A DNA stretch of 64,000 nt from positions 1-64,000 of the forward strand of contig NZ_SLXQ01000020.1 of NCBI RefSeq assembly GCF_004340875.1, written 5' to 3'. This DNA is from Tamaricihabitans halophyticus (GTDB lineage: Bacteria; Actinomycetota; Actinomycetes; Mycobacteriales; Pseudonocardiaceae). Positions 1 to 6,639 of the stretch are shown one piece after another. Below the pieces are notes generated by a model. It did no database searches, was not told the origin of the DNA, and saw nothing but the letters and a program-made list of their open reading frames with translations. How positions within the stretch are numbered: position 1 is the first letter of the stretch; each line of letters opens with the position of its first letter. Made by a program: the position numbers and the translations under genes.

Positions 1-1
1 C

Positions 2-73
2 GACGTCCTCTGGGCACTGCTGCGCGACAACCGTCCCTGGCAAACCAGCACACCCGCAGCCATCAACGCTTGA
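2..73 (+). mobile_element. 3' end of an IS110-like transposase (fragment cut by window edge)
   Basis: An open frame enters from the left edge and stops with TGA at 71-73. The visible tail reads DVLWALLRDNRPWQTSTPAA, which resembles the C-terminus of IS110-family transposases (VLWAllRDgr...), the last part of the DEDD/Tnp_IS116 domain. Only 23 residues are visible, so the family call is tentative. Its stop lies convergent with, and overlapping, the decayed small gene on the minus strand (stop at 63-65), suggesting the element sits against, or broke, the neighbouring regulatory module. Confidence 0.45.
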
Positions 74-290
74 CACGATCATTGAGATCCTCCACGAGCG
101 TTTCGTGGTCGGGGACTTCGCCGATGTCGCTTAGCACCGGCGGGCCGGCGACCCGCTGCCCTTGAACGATGCAGGTGGTGTGTTCTGGTAGTTGGTTGCG
201 TAGAGAGTAGGTGGCGCGCCCCGGTGTGTGCTCGACGTTCGCTTTCGGGCTAGCGCTTGCAATCCTGCCGCTGCTCCCGCTGGTACTTCC
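63..290 (-). pseudogene. Decayed copy of the small protein encoded at 2875-3105
   Basis: In the minus-strand frame ending TGA at 65-63 the translation contains TTCIVQGQRVAGPPVLSDIG followed by EVPDHETLVEDL. This matches the intact 76-residue protein at 2875-3105 (TCIVQGWRV...LSDIGEVPDHETLVEV). No ATG, GTG or TTG start exists in this frame, and upstream it runs into low-information sequence derived from the neighbouring XRE remnant in another frame. I read it as the 3' part of a second copy that lost its start by fusion or frameshift. Similarity is seen directly; loss of function is inferred. Confidence 0.6.
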
Positions 291-460
291 AGCGCTTTCA
301 GAATCCGGTCTAGATCGACGACCGTAGACAACTGCCGCCCGGGCTCGATCAGGCTTACCCGGCTCTGACTCATCGCGCAGCGAACGGCTAGCCTCTCTCC
401 CGAGAGACCTGCCGCTTTACGGAGCTTTCGAAGTGTTCCAGCAAGATCACCGCTGTAGCT
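131..460 (-). pseudogene. Truncated XRE-family helix-turn-helix remnant
   Basis: Directly after the DUF6879 stop, and in the same frame, the sequence encodes GTLRKLRKAAGLSGERLAVR followed by CAMSQSRVSLIE, a clear HTH_XRE core. It then drifts into unrelated sequence and stops at 131. The only in-frame start is the ATG at 373-371, which lies inside the HTH and would delete helices 1-2. The DUF5753 sensor domain present in the intact paralogue (1498-2379) is absent. This is probably a deletion product fused to the decayed small gene. Read-through past the DUF6879 stop is a less likely alternative. Confidence 0.6.
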
Positions 461-970
461 TCATTCGTCAGGGTGATAGTCACCGAAGGGCACCGACTCC
501 CGTAGTGCGATGTCGCGCCATTCGAGGTATGGCGCGACGTTTTCGGCTAGTTCCCGACTCTGCAGGGTGCCGTCGTCGTTGAAGTGGAGAAGAGCTACGG
601 TCTCTTCGTCGAAGAGCCAGAAGTCTTGACTCGGAATGTCTAGTTCTGTGTCGGTGAGATCAAGTATCCGGTAGTCTTCACCGGCTTCGATGTTGCCAGG
701 TATCGCCCATGCGAAGAGAAATCGCGTGTAGTCGGTGAAGGGACGCCGTACGACTTTGAGTCGAGTCATAGTCTTGCCTGCTGCAACGTTGCCCCGTACT
801 TCGTTATGCCAGCCGGCGTTGAAGCCTCGGGGTATCGGCTCGCCCGCAAGGAACTGCCGTATCTCGTCCTGCTCGGCTTCCATCGTGTAGACCGGCTGTG
901 TCTCCATGCGGAACGCCGAACGCTGGAAGTTGTCGAACAGCTTCCCGATCTCCTCACCGGAGAGCAGCAA
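461..970 (-). CDS. DUF6879-family protein (copy 1)
   Basis: This 169-residue protein aligns along its whole length with the product of 2360-2878 (for example RQFLAGEPIP versus RQFIAGEQVD, FTDYTRFLF versus LTDYSRFGV, FWLFDEETVALLHFNDDG versus YWLFDSLKLVRMHFDDDE). DUF6879 proteins are actinobacterial, of unknown function, and usually lie beside XRE/DUF5753 regulators. The start is a TTG at 970-968 preceded by GAGGTG about seven bases upstream, and it matches the start region of copy 2. The downstream XRE partner is broken, so this copy may be orphaned. No membrane segment or signal peptide is visible. Confidence 0.75.
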   Translation of the reverse strand: MLLSGEEIGKLFDNFQRSAFRMETQPVYTMEAEQDEIRQFLAGEPIPRGFNAGWHNEVRGNVAAGKTMTRLKVVRRPFTDYTRFLFAWAIPGNIEAGEDYRILDLTDTELDIPSQDFWLFDEETVALLHFNDDGTLQSRELAENVAPYLEWRDIALRESVPFGDYHPDE

Positions 971-997
971 TTACGACACCTCACGAAGGTCGTGGCC

Positions 998-1309
998 TCA
1001 GGCGGTGAGGCGTGCGGGAGGCTGGGCTGGTTGAGGGCTGAAGTGCCTGCCTTGTGCGATGGCCCATTCAGCCTTGCGGAGCGCGGCCGGAACTGTCGAG
1101 TCCCCGATTTCGGTTACTGGCTCGGTGTCTCGGTAGAGAATCCATGGGTACACCTTGTCGAAGGTTGTTGGCGGAAGTCGAAGTTGTTCCGTGTTCGGCC
1201 TCAGCACCCATCCGGAGCCGGGGAGCATCCAGGCTCCCTGGCCCGTCTCTCGCCACTTCCGGTCTGCCTTTCGCGACCTGCCGCATGCGCATTGCCCCCG
1301 GATCGACAC
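998..1309 (-). CDS. Hypothetical protein, 103 residues
   Basis: Not recognised. I chose the GTG at 1309-1307 because AGGAGGG lies about six bases upstream and the coding texture begins there. The N-terminus is basic with a CAC motif (GQCACGRSRK); the middle contains GSGWVLRPN and DKVYPWILYRDTEPVTEIGD, which look like a folded, protein-coding segment. It ends 27 bases before the TTG start of the DUF6879 gene, so the two are probably co-transcribed. It occupies the position taken by the 76-residue small protein in the second module but is not obviously similar to it. Confidence 0.5.
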   Translation of the reverse strand: MSIRGQCACGRSRKADRKWRETGQGAWMLPGSGWVLRPNTEQLRLPPTTFDKVYPWILYRDTEPVTEIGDSTVPAALRKAEWAIAQGRHFSPQPAQPPARLTA

Positions 1310-1442
1310 TCGCACCCTCCTGCGCCTGGTTGAGCAGCCCGGTCGAGGTTGGTGCGTTGGTACGCGCACGTTCTTGCCTCCAAGGGGCATCACTGCTGGT
1401 GGCGAGAAGGCTACGAAGAGCCGAAGGTGGATCGGTAGACAA

Positions 1443-1462
1443 TTGCGCGCAATTGCGCACAA
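1443..1462. promoter_or_regulatory. Tandem TTGCGC palindromes upstream of module 1
   Basis: TTGCGCGCAA (1443-1452, perfect palindrome) is followed directly by TTGCGCACAA (1453-1462, one mismatch from the palindrome). The same perfect 10-mer lies just upstream of the ribosome site of module 2 at 3119-3128. It is a candidate operator for the XRE/DUF5753 regulators encoded in these modules. The repeats are seen directly; operator function is inferred. Confidence 0.45.
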
Positions 1463-1497
1463 TCAGTAAAGGTCTATCACCGGTATGCAATTGAGCG

Positions 1498-2379
1498 CTA
1501 GGAGTTGGACAGTTGCTGTGCGAGGTCTTCGATGGCTCGATTGAGGATCGAGCGTGCCTCACGGTGGTAGCTGGCCGCCGTAGCCAGGACGTCGAAGACT
1601 TCGCCATACAGCTTCGTCTCTTGCGGCTGCGCCAAGTTCAACTCGGCCGAGAACGTTTCGACCATTACGCGGTCGGTGTCCAACAACCAAAACCCATGGC
1701 TGGGCGCGACGACATAGGTTGTTTCGAATGGAATGATACCGAGTTTGACGTTCGGGAGGCTGGTCATAGCTAGCAGGCGGTCGAGCTGGCCCAGCATGAC
1801 TTCGGGAGAGCATAGTCGGTAGCGGAGAACTGCCTCGGTCAGAACGAAATGAAAGCGCTTCTCCGGTCTGTACAGAATGTCCTGTCGTTGCATTCGAGAT
1901 TTTACAGCTTCGTGTACGTCATTCTGTACTTTGAATATCTTGACGCTCTGCTCGAATCGGGAGCGCGCATATTCGGATGTTTGCAGCAAGCCAGGAACAT
2001 AAGTACACTCGAATACTCGGAACATCCGTGTCTTCGCATTGGTCTCCGCTACTTGTGATTGATGCGACTTAAGGCCGGTCCTGAGTTGGCGTTGCCACTC
2101 TGCATGCTGAACTTCCAGCGTATGAAGCGTGGCAAGCAGGTCGGGCTTCTCTTGCTCACTTCCTGTCGTGCGGGTCCAGGCCGTTATGTCCGCATCGCTC
2201 GGCGTCTGTTTTCCGTTTTCAAGCCGGGACACCTTCGAGGCTTGCCAATGTAGTGACTCCGCGAGCTGTCGACCAGTCATGTTTGACCGTTGCCGCAACT
2301 CGCGGAGTCGGGCACCTAGGGCTATACGTGCTTCATGGACGTTAGTGGAGCTTGATTTGTTATTTTGTAGAAAACTCAT
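1498..2379 (-). CDS. XRE-family regulator with DUF5753 sensor domain
   Basis: About 293 residues. The N-terminal HTH_XRE (roughly residues 18-70) contains LRELRQRSNMTGRQLAESLH and SKVSRLENGKQTPS. The rest is the DUF5753 domain, with the typical VPGLLQTSEYAR, RQDILYRPEKRFHFVLTEA and LGIIPFE blocks. Proteins of this type (WhiJ-like) usually act with a small partner (DUF397 or, here, DUF6879) in actinobacterial development or stress control. The ATG at 2379 overlaps the end of the DUF6879 gene by 20 bases; an ATG at 2409 is an alternative. It is the intact paralogue of the truncated XRE at 131-460. Confidence 0.85.
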   Translation of the reverse strand: MSFLQNNKSSSTNVHEARIALGARLRELRQRSNMTGRQLAESLHWQASKVSRLENGKQTPSDADITAWTRTTGSEQEKPDLLATLHTLEVQHAEWQRQLRTGLKSHQSQVAETNAKTRMFRVFECTYVPGLLQTSEYARSRFEQSVKIFKVQNDVHEAVKSRMQRQDILYRPEKRFHFVLTEAVLRYRLCSPEVMLGQLDRLLAMTSLPNVKLGIIPFETTYVVAPSHGFWLLDTDRVMVETFSAELNLAQPQETKLYGEVFDVLATAASYHREARSILNRAIEDLAQQLSNS

Positions 2380-2878
2380 CCCGTTGGACCGCCTTGTGCC
2401 AGGCGGCATCGCGCCAGTAGTTGTGTTTTATAATAGTGTGCGGATCATCAATTATTTCTCCGCCGAGAAAGTTCTCATCGTCGTCGAAGTGCATCCGCAC
2501 TAGTTTCAGTGAGTCGAACAGCCAATAGTCGTAATCTGGCAGATCGCTTGCTTCGTGGCGTGCGAGATATCGGATGTTCTCTCCTGCCGCATTAGTGTAC
2601 TGGGAGCAGTAGACGCCAAAACGGCTATAGTCAGTCAACGGCGTTGTGACTATTCGTACCCGAGCGAAGCGCTTACCTGTCGCAGTTGCCTCGCTGATCA
2701 TGGTTAACCAGTTCTGGAACCAGCCCATGTCAACCTGTTCGCCAGCGATGAATTGGCGCAACGCTTCAGATTCGTTCGATGACTTGTACTGGTCCCTTGT
2801 CTCTAGGCGGAAGGCGGTGTGTTCGAAGGTGCGGAAGAGCTGGCCGAATTCCGGGCCGGGTTCGATCAGGTGTGTCAG
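2360..2878 (-). CDS. DUF6879-family protein (copy 2), CTG start
   Basis: 172 residues, paralogous to 461-970. An ATG exists at 2761, but the upstream frame continues the alignment with copy 1 (FGQLFRTFEHTAFRLET versus IGKLFDNFQRSAFRMET), so the real start must be further upstream. The only suitable codon is CTG at 2878-2876. It overlaps the stop of the previous gene (CTGA) and is preceded by GGAGGAGGGAAA, an excellent ribosome site partly inside the upstream coding sequence. This points to translational coupling through a rare CTG start. Function unknown; part of the small protein/DUF6879/XRE operon. Confidence 0.78.
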   Translation of the reverse strand: MTHLIEPGPEFGQLFRTFEHTAFRLETRDQYKSSNESEALRQFIAGEQVDMGWFQNWLTMISEATATGKRFARVRIVTTPLTDYSRFGVYCSQYTNAAGENIRYLARHEASDLPDYDYWLFDSLKLVRMHFDDDENFLGGEIIDDPHTIIKHNYWRDAAWHKAVQRDEFSTK

Positions 2879-3105
2879 TTTCCCTCCTCCTGATAGCGGC
2901 GAGCGTAGTACTTCAATACTTCCTCGGGAACCTCAACCAGTGTTTCGTGGTCGGGGACTTCGCCAATATCGCTTAATGCCTGTGGGTCGGTGACCCGCCA
3001 GCCTTGCACGATGCAGGTAACACGTTCTGTGCGGTCCGTGCCGAACAGGGTAGGCGACTGGCCTTCCTGGGACTCGGGGTCTTTGCCGAGGAATCTTGCG
3101 TGCAC
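2875..3105 (-). CDS. Small conserved protein of the DUF6879/XRE module, 76 residues
   Basis: Starts at GTG 3105-3103 with GGAGG five bases upstream. The core TCIVQGWRVTDPQALSDIGE and the following VPDHETLVEVP recur in the decayed copy at 63-290, so it is a conserved part of this module rather than a chance reading frame. The C-terminus (EEVLKYYARRYQEEGN) is a charged helix. No known family recognised. It is the first gene of the operon and is translationally coupled to DUF6879 by a CTGA overlap. Confidence 0.65.
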   Translation of the reverse strand: MHARFLGKDPESQEGQSPTLFGTDRTERVTCIVQGWRVTDPQALSDIGEVPDHETLVEVPEEVLKYYARRYQEEGN

Positions 3106-3118
3106 ATCGACCTCCAGA

Positions 3119-3128
3119 TTGCGCGCAA
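3119..3128. promoter_or_regulatory. TTGCGCGCAA palindrome upstream of module 2
   Basis: A perfect 10-bp palindrome immediately upstream of the GGAGG of the small-protein gene, identical to the one at 1443-1452 upstream of module 1. It is a candidate binding site for the co-encoded XRE regulator. Confidence 0.4.
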
Positions 3129-3194
3129 CTTGTGAAGCATTGCGAACCTAGCGTGACGAACTAGATGCGACCCGTCAAGCGCCGAAAGGGTGGC

Positions 3195-4340
3195 TCAGCC
3201 GCCGGAGTGCATGTCTTCGGCTTCGGGGGTCAGTTCGTCGTCTGGGTCGTTGAGCCAGCCGTGTGGCAGGGTGACCTTGCCAGGGGAGCCCTGTCGGCCA
3301 CGTCGGCCTTGGGCGTCGGCCGGAAACGGTGCGGTGTGGTCGAGTTCGGCGAGCAGGTCGTCCAGTTCGGACAGGCTGCCGACCATGCCAAGTCGGCGGC
3401 GTGGCTGTGCGCCGACTGGAAAGCCCATGAAGTACCAGGACATGTGTTTGCGCAGGTCCCGCATGGCCTTCAGTTCGCCGTCCTGCTGCACCAGCAGTTC
3501 GGCGTGCCGGCGCAGCACGTGCGCGACGCCGCCGAGGTTCGGTGGTTCGGGCGCGCTCCGTCCCGCGAAGGCTGCCTCCAGCTCGCCGAACAACCACGGC
3601 CGGCCAAGGCAGCCGCGACCGACCACCACGCCGTCGCAGCCGGTTTGCCGCAACATAGCCAGCGCATCGGCCGCACTGAAGATATCCCCGTTGCCCAGTA
3701 CCGGGATCGAGCGCACGGTTTCCTTCAGCCGCGCGATATGCGTCCAACTCGCCGTCCCGGAGTAACGTTGCGCGGCGGTACGCGCATGCAGTGCCACCGC
3801 GGCCGCGCCCTCCTCCTCGGCGATTCGCCCCGCGTCCAGATACGTGTGGTGCTCGTCGTCAATGCCGATCCGGAACTTGGCGGTGACTGGCACGCCAGAA
3901 GGTTCGGCCGCGGCGACGGCGGCGGCGAGGATCTGTCCGAACAGCTTGCGCTTGAACGGCAACGCGGCGCCGCCACCCTTGCGGGTCACCTTGGCCACTG
4001 GGCAACCCCAGTTGGTATCGATATGGTCTGCCCAGCCTTCGCCGACGATGATCTTCACGGCTTCGGCCATGGTGGCCGGGTCCACACCGTAGAGCTGCAT
4101 CGAGCGCGGGTATTCCGCCTGGTCAAAGGCCATCATGTGCAGCGTCTTCGCGTTGCGTTCCACCACCGCGCGGGCGGTGATCATCTCGCACACATACAGC
4201 CCCGCACCGTACTCACGACACAGCTTGCGGAACGCGAGGTTGGTGATGCCCGCCATCGGTGCGAGCACCACCGGCGGATCGACCTTATACGGGCCGATCC
4301 GCAGCGCGGGCTTGGCGAGTGTTGCGGTCACGTGCACCAT
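3195..4340 (-). CDS. dusB: tRNA-dihydrouridine synthase
   Basis: 381 residues, a flavoenzyme that reduces uridine to dihydrouridine in tRNA using FMN and NADPH. Signature blocks are visible: VVLAPMAGITNLAFRKLCRE near the N-terminus, the catalytic-Cys segment NWGCPVAKVTRKGGG, the FMN phosphate-binding IPVLGNGDIF and DGVVVGRGCLGRPW. The residue before the Gly-Cys is Trp rather than the more common Met or Leu. The C-terminal helical RNA-binding part (MRDLRKHMSWYF) is followed by an acidic tail. Housekeeping gene, transcribed away from the gene-poor stretch upstream. Confidence 0.93.
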   Translation of the reverse strand: MVHVTATLAKPALRIGPYKVDPPVVLAPMAGITNLAFRKLCREYGAGLYVCEMITARAVVERNAKTLHMMAFDQAEYPRSMQLYGVDPATMAEAVKIIVGEGWADHIDTNWGCPVAKVTRKGGGAALPFKRKLFGQILAAAVAAAEPSGVPVTAKFRIGIDDEHHTYLDAGRIAEEEGAAAVALHARTAAQRYSGTASWTHIARLKETVRSIPVLGNGDIFSAADALAMLRQTGCDGVVVGRGCLGRPWLFGELEAAFAGRSAPEPPNLGGVAHVLRRHAELLVQQDGELKAMRDLRKHMSWYFMGFPVGAQPRRRLGMVGSLSELDDLLAELDHTAPFPADAQGRRGRQGSPGKVTLPHGWLNDPDDELTPEAEDMHSGG

Positions 4341-4397
4341 TGTCGGCGCTGGGGAGCGTGGCTTCGAATTGGGATGTTCGACCGCGTCCTTTGCCGA

Positions 4398-4505
4398 ATG
4401 AATCTGCGGGAAGTGCCTGACAGTGTCTACGAGGCACTAGCGAAGGGCAACACACAGTCACTGAACGCCTTCGTCGTGGCGCGATTCGCGATAGACGTCA
4501 TGACT
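4398..4505 (+). pseudogene. Remnant of a ribbon-helix-helix antitoxin
   Basis: An ATG at 4398 begins MNLREVPDSVYEALAKGNTQ and continues SLNAFVVARF, closely resembling FitA/VapB-type RHH antitoxins (LRdVPDsvyeaLa...qSLnaflv). The usual 8-10 residues between the two helices are shortened, and after about 36 codons the frame loses protein-like character although it stays open to 4814. No PIN-domain toxin partner follows. Best read as a degraded antitoxin. The similarity is from motif recognition only. Confidence 0.4.
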
Positions 4506-4866
4506 CCGGCCGTCGTCGAGCTACCTCAGCCAAGCCTTCTTGGTGGCCGGCCAGCCCATCGACGTGCATACTTGGAACAGGAGGGGAGTATCCCTTACAC
4601 ACGTTGTCGTCAACACGTGACGCGAACGTCTCGCGTAGTCAGCCCGGCGCTGACCGCCCGAGATGTCACCGGCAGCGTGGGTCGTATCCCGGCGGGAGAG
4701 ACCTCCGAACGTGTTCCTCGACGGCCTGAACAGGCCAGGAAGTACTCAAACTACTGTTCTGAGGACTTTCGCCGGGCAGGTACTCAGCTTTGCCAGTTGC
4801 TATCCACTGGTTGAGCTGAAGCCTGCGTGCCCTGCTCAGCCAGAGCAAGGGACGCGAGGTAAACGC
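4506..4866. other. Gene-poor stretch
   Basis: About 360 bases between the antitoxin remnant and the small membrane protein. Open frames exist but none has a good ribosome site or protein-like composition. I see no RNA gene or repeat in it. Together with the remnant it looks like a degraded accessory insertion site next to dusB. Confidence 0.4.
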
Positions 4867-5103
4867 GTGAGTCTGCTATCTGCCGGGCTGTGGGTCATTG
4901 CCCTTTCCGCACTGCCCGCCTTCGTTGTTGTCGTCGTCACGATCGTCGCCCTCCGTGGCAGTTCACCGAGCGAACGGCCAGCAATCATCCGTGCACTAGC
5001 GGAGCTGGTTCGTGCGATGCGGCGTGGCGGTGGCCGACCGAAGAGCATCGGTTCTCCGCTGACACGTCACCGTCGACCCGTTCGTCCTGGTAAACGCCGA
5101 TGA
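4867..5103 (+). CDS. Small single-pass membrane protein, 78 residues
   Basis: GTG start at 4867 with GAGG about seven bases upstream. Residues 5-30 (AGLWVIALSALPAFVVVVVT) form one strong transmembrane helix, followed by ALRGSSPSERPAIIRALAEL and a basic Arg-rich cytoplasmic tail ending in GKRR. Not recognised as a named family. The composition argues for a real protein: a hydrophobic run of GTC/GTT/ATC codons followed by a positive-inside tail. It precedes the 23-bp repeat array and may be part of the same accessory block. Confidence 0.55.
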   Translation: MSLLSAGLWVIALSALPAFVVVVVTIVALRGSSPSERPAIIRALAELVRAMRRGGGRPKSIGSPLTRHRRPVRPGKRR

Positions 5104-5145
5104 CTGTCATCGCGCCTGCCGGGGCGCCACTGATAGGTCAAGTTC

Positions 5146-5251
5146 CGGCAGATCCACGGCTAGGCGATCGGCAGATCCGTGGCAATCGTTTCGGCAGATC
5201 CGCGAAGAGGTCTTCGGCAGATTCACGGAGACAACCTCGGCAGATCCGCGA
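5146..5251. repeat. Five direct repeats with an exact 23-bp period
   Basis: The core CGGCAGATCCGCG (variants CGGCAGATCCACGG, CGGCAGATCCGTGG, CGGCAGATTCACGG) starts at 5146, 5169, 5192, 5215 and 5238, always 23 bp apart, with unrelated 9-bp spacers. The array ends about 20 bp before the GTG start of the DUF4143 ATPase. The spacers are far too short for CRISPR. The regular spacing suggests an iteron-like protein-binding array controlling the downstream gene. Confidence 0.8.
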
Positions 5252-5271
5252 CGGGATGATAGAATCAGGTC

Positions 5272-6519
5272 GTGCAGAAGGCCAAGGATTATCTTCCGCG
5301 CAAGGCTTCTCGCCTGGTCGAGGAGGCGCTTGGCGACACGCGCGTCGTCATAGTTAACGGAGCGCGCCAAACGGGCAAAAGTACCCTTGCTGAGTTGTGC
5401 TTGGTCAGCCATTCGGACGTCGTGCGGAGGTACCTGGACGATCCTCGGACGAGGGCCTCGGCCGAGGCGGATCCGGTGGCATTTCTGGATGCCCCGGGGA
5501 CCATGCTCCTCGATGAGGTCCAGCGTGTTCCGGAGTTGTGGCTCACGATCAAGCACATCGTCGACCGTGACCCTCGCCCGGGGCGGTTTCTGCTGACCGG
5601 TTCTGCGCGACTACTTGGCCTGAGCCAGCTCCCTGACGCCCTGCCTGGACGCTCGGAGACGATCGAACTGTTCCCGTTGACTCAGGGGGAGATCAACAAC
5701 GAGCCTGATGGCTTCGTTGATGCCGCGTTCGCTTATGGCAGCCAGCTTCAGGTAATACCCTCGGAACTGCGCCGCCGCGATTACCTGGCGCTTGCCTCCC
5801 GTGGTGGGTATCCGGAGGCCGTTCGCCGCACTACGCCGCGGCGGCGAGCTCAGTTCTTCAGGTCGTACCACGACGACATTATGACTCGGGACGTGCATCA
5901 GGTCGCGGACATTCAACGCAGCACCGATATGCGACGCCTGGTCAGGACCCTCGCGGCGCAGTCCGGCGGTTTGCTCAACTACAGTCGCCTGTCGTCGGAT
6001 CTGGCGCTTCCCGAGTCGACTGTCCGTGACTATGTGGGACTGCTGGAGCTGATCTACCTGATCAGGCTGATCCCCGCATGGTCAGCGAACGCGACGACCC
6101 GCGCAGTCGCCACACCGAAGTTGGTGTTCAACGATGTTGGCCTTGCTGGATACTTGGTCTCCGGAGTCACCAACGACGCCACGACAGGTGGGCTCATCGA
6201 GACATTCGTCATCGGCGAACTCGCGCGTCAGATCACGTGGAACCAGACGATGCCTCGCCTGCACCACTATCGGGACCGCGACGGCTATGAAGTAGACGCG
6301 GTGCTGGAGGACAATGCCGGACAGGTGGTCGCGATAGAGGTAAAAGCTGCTGAAACGGTGCGCGCGGATGACTTTCGCTCTCTTCGCGTCCTTCAACGGC
6401 GTCTTGGGGACCGCTTTCGCGCGGGCTTTGTTCTGTACTGCGGTGACCAGCAACTCCCCTTCGGGGACAACCTCGCCTGTGTCCCGCTCAGCGCCCTGTG
6501 GACCACTGCGCCGCACTGA
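5272..6519 (+). CDS. AAA-family ATPase with C-terminal DUF4143 domain
   Basis: 415 residues. Walker A GARQTGKST (about residue 26-34), Walker B MLLDEVQRVPEL (about 80-91) and a sensor-like FLLTGSARL follow in order. A winged-helix-like linker (LNYSRLSSDLALPESTVRDY) precedes DUF4143, which ends in an IEVKAAETVRADDFRSL block resembling a PD-(D/E)XK fold. Family members are common in mobile and defence islands; their role is unsettled. The start is GTG 5272 (TAG lies four codons upstream in frame) with only a weak AGG ribosome site. The 23-bp repeat array lies just upstream. Confidence 0.85.
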   Translation: MQKAKDYLPRKASRLVEEALGDTRVVIVNGARQTGKSTLAELCLVSHSDVVRRYLDDPRTRASAEADPVAFLDAPGTMLLDEVQRVPELWLTIKHIVDRDPRPGRFLLTGSARLLGLSQLPDALPGRSETIELFPLTQGEINNEPDGFVDAAFAYGSQLQVIPSELRRRDYLALASRGGYPEAVRRTTPRRRAQFFRSYHDDIMTRDVHQVADIQRSTDMRRLVRTLAAQSGGLLNYSRLSSDLALPESTVRDYVGLLELIYLIRLIPAWSANATTRAVATPKLVFNDVGLAGYLVSGVTNDATTGGLIETFVIGELARQITWNQTMPRLHHYRDRDGYEVDAVLEDNAGQVVAIEVKAAETVRADDFRSLRVLQRRLGDRFRAGFVLYCGDQQLPFGDNLACVPLSALWTTAPH

Positions 6520-6639
6520 GATATCGACGCGTTTCGCGGATCGAGCGAACTGTGGCGTAGTCGCTTGACGTCTTCACGCTCCGCTGCAACCTGATTACCC
6601 TCTATTGGGGTTGGTCGCGGCGAGTAGGGAGGGCACGGG

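Noticed and set aside
3165-4814. Very long plus-strand open frame opposite dusB
   Set aside because: It is the antisense shadow of dusB, produced by high GC; dusB has all family motifs and this frame has none. Only its 3' part (4398-4505) has independent meaning.
5146-5251. CRISPR array
   Set aside because: Repeat core is 14 bp and spacers 9 bp, far shorter than in CRISPR; no cas gene in the window.
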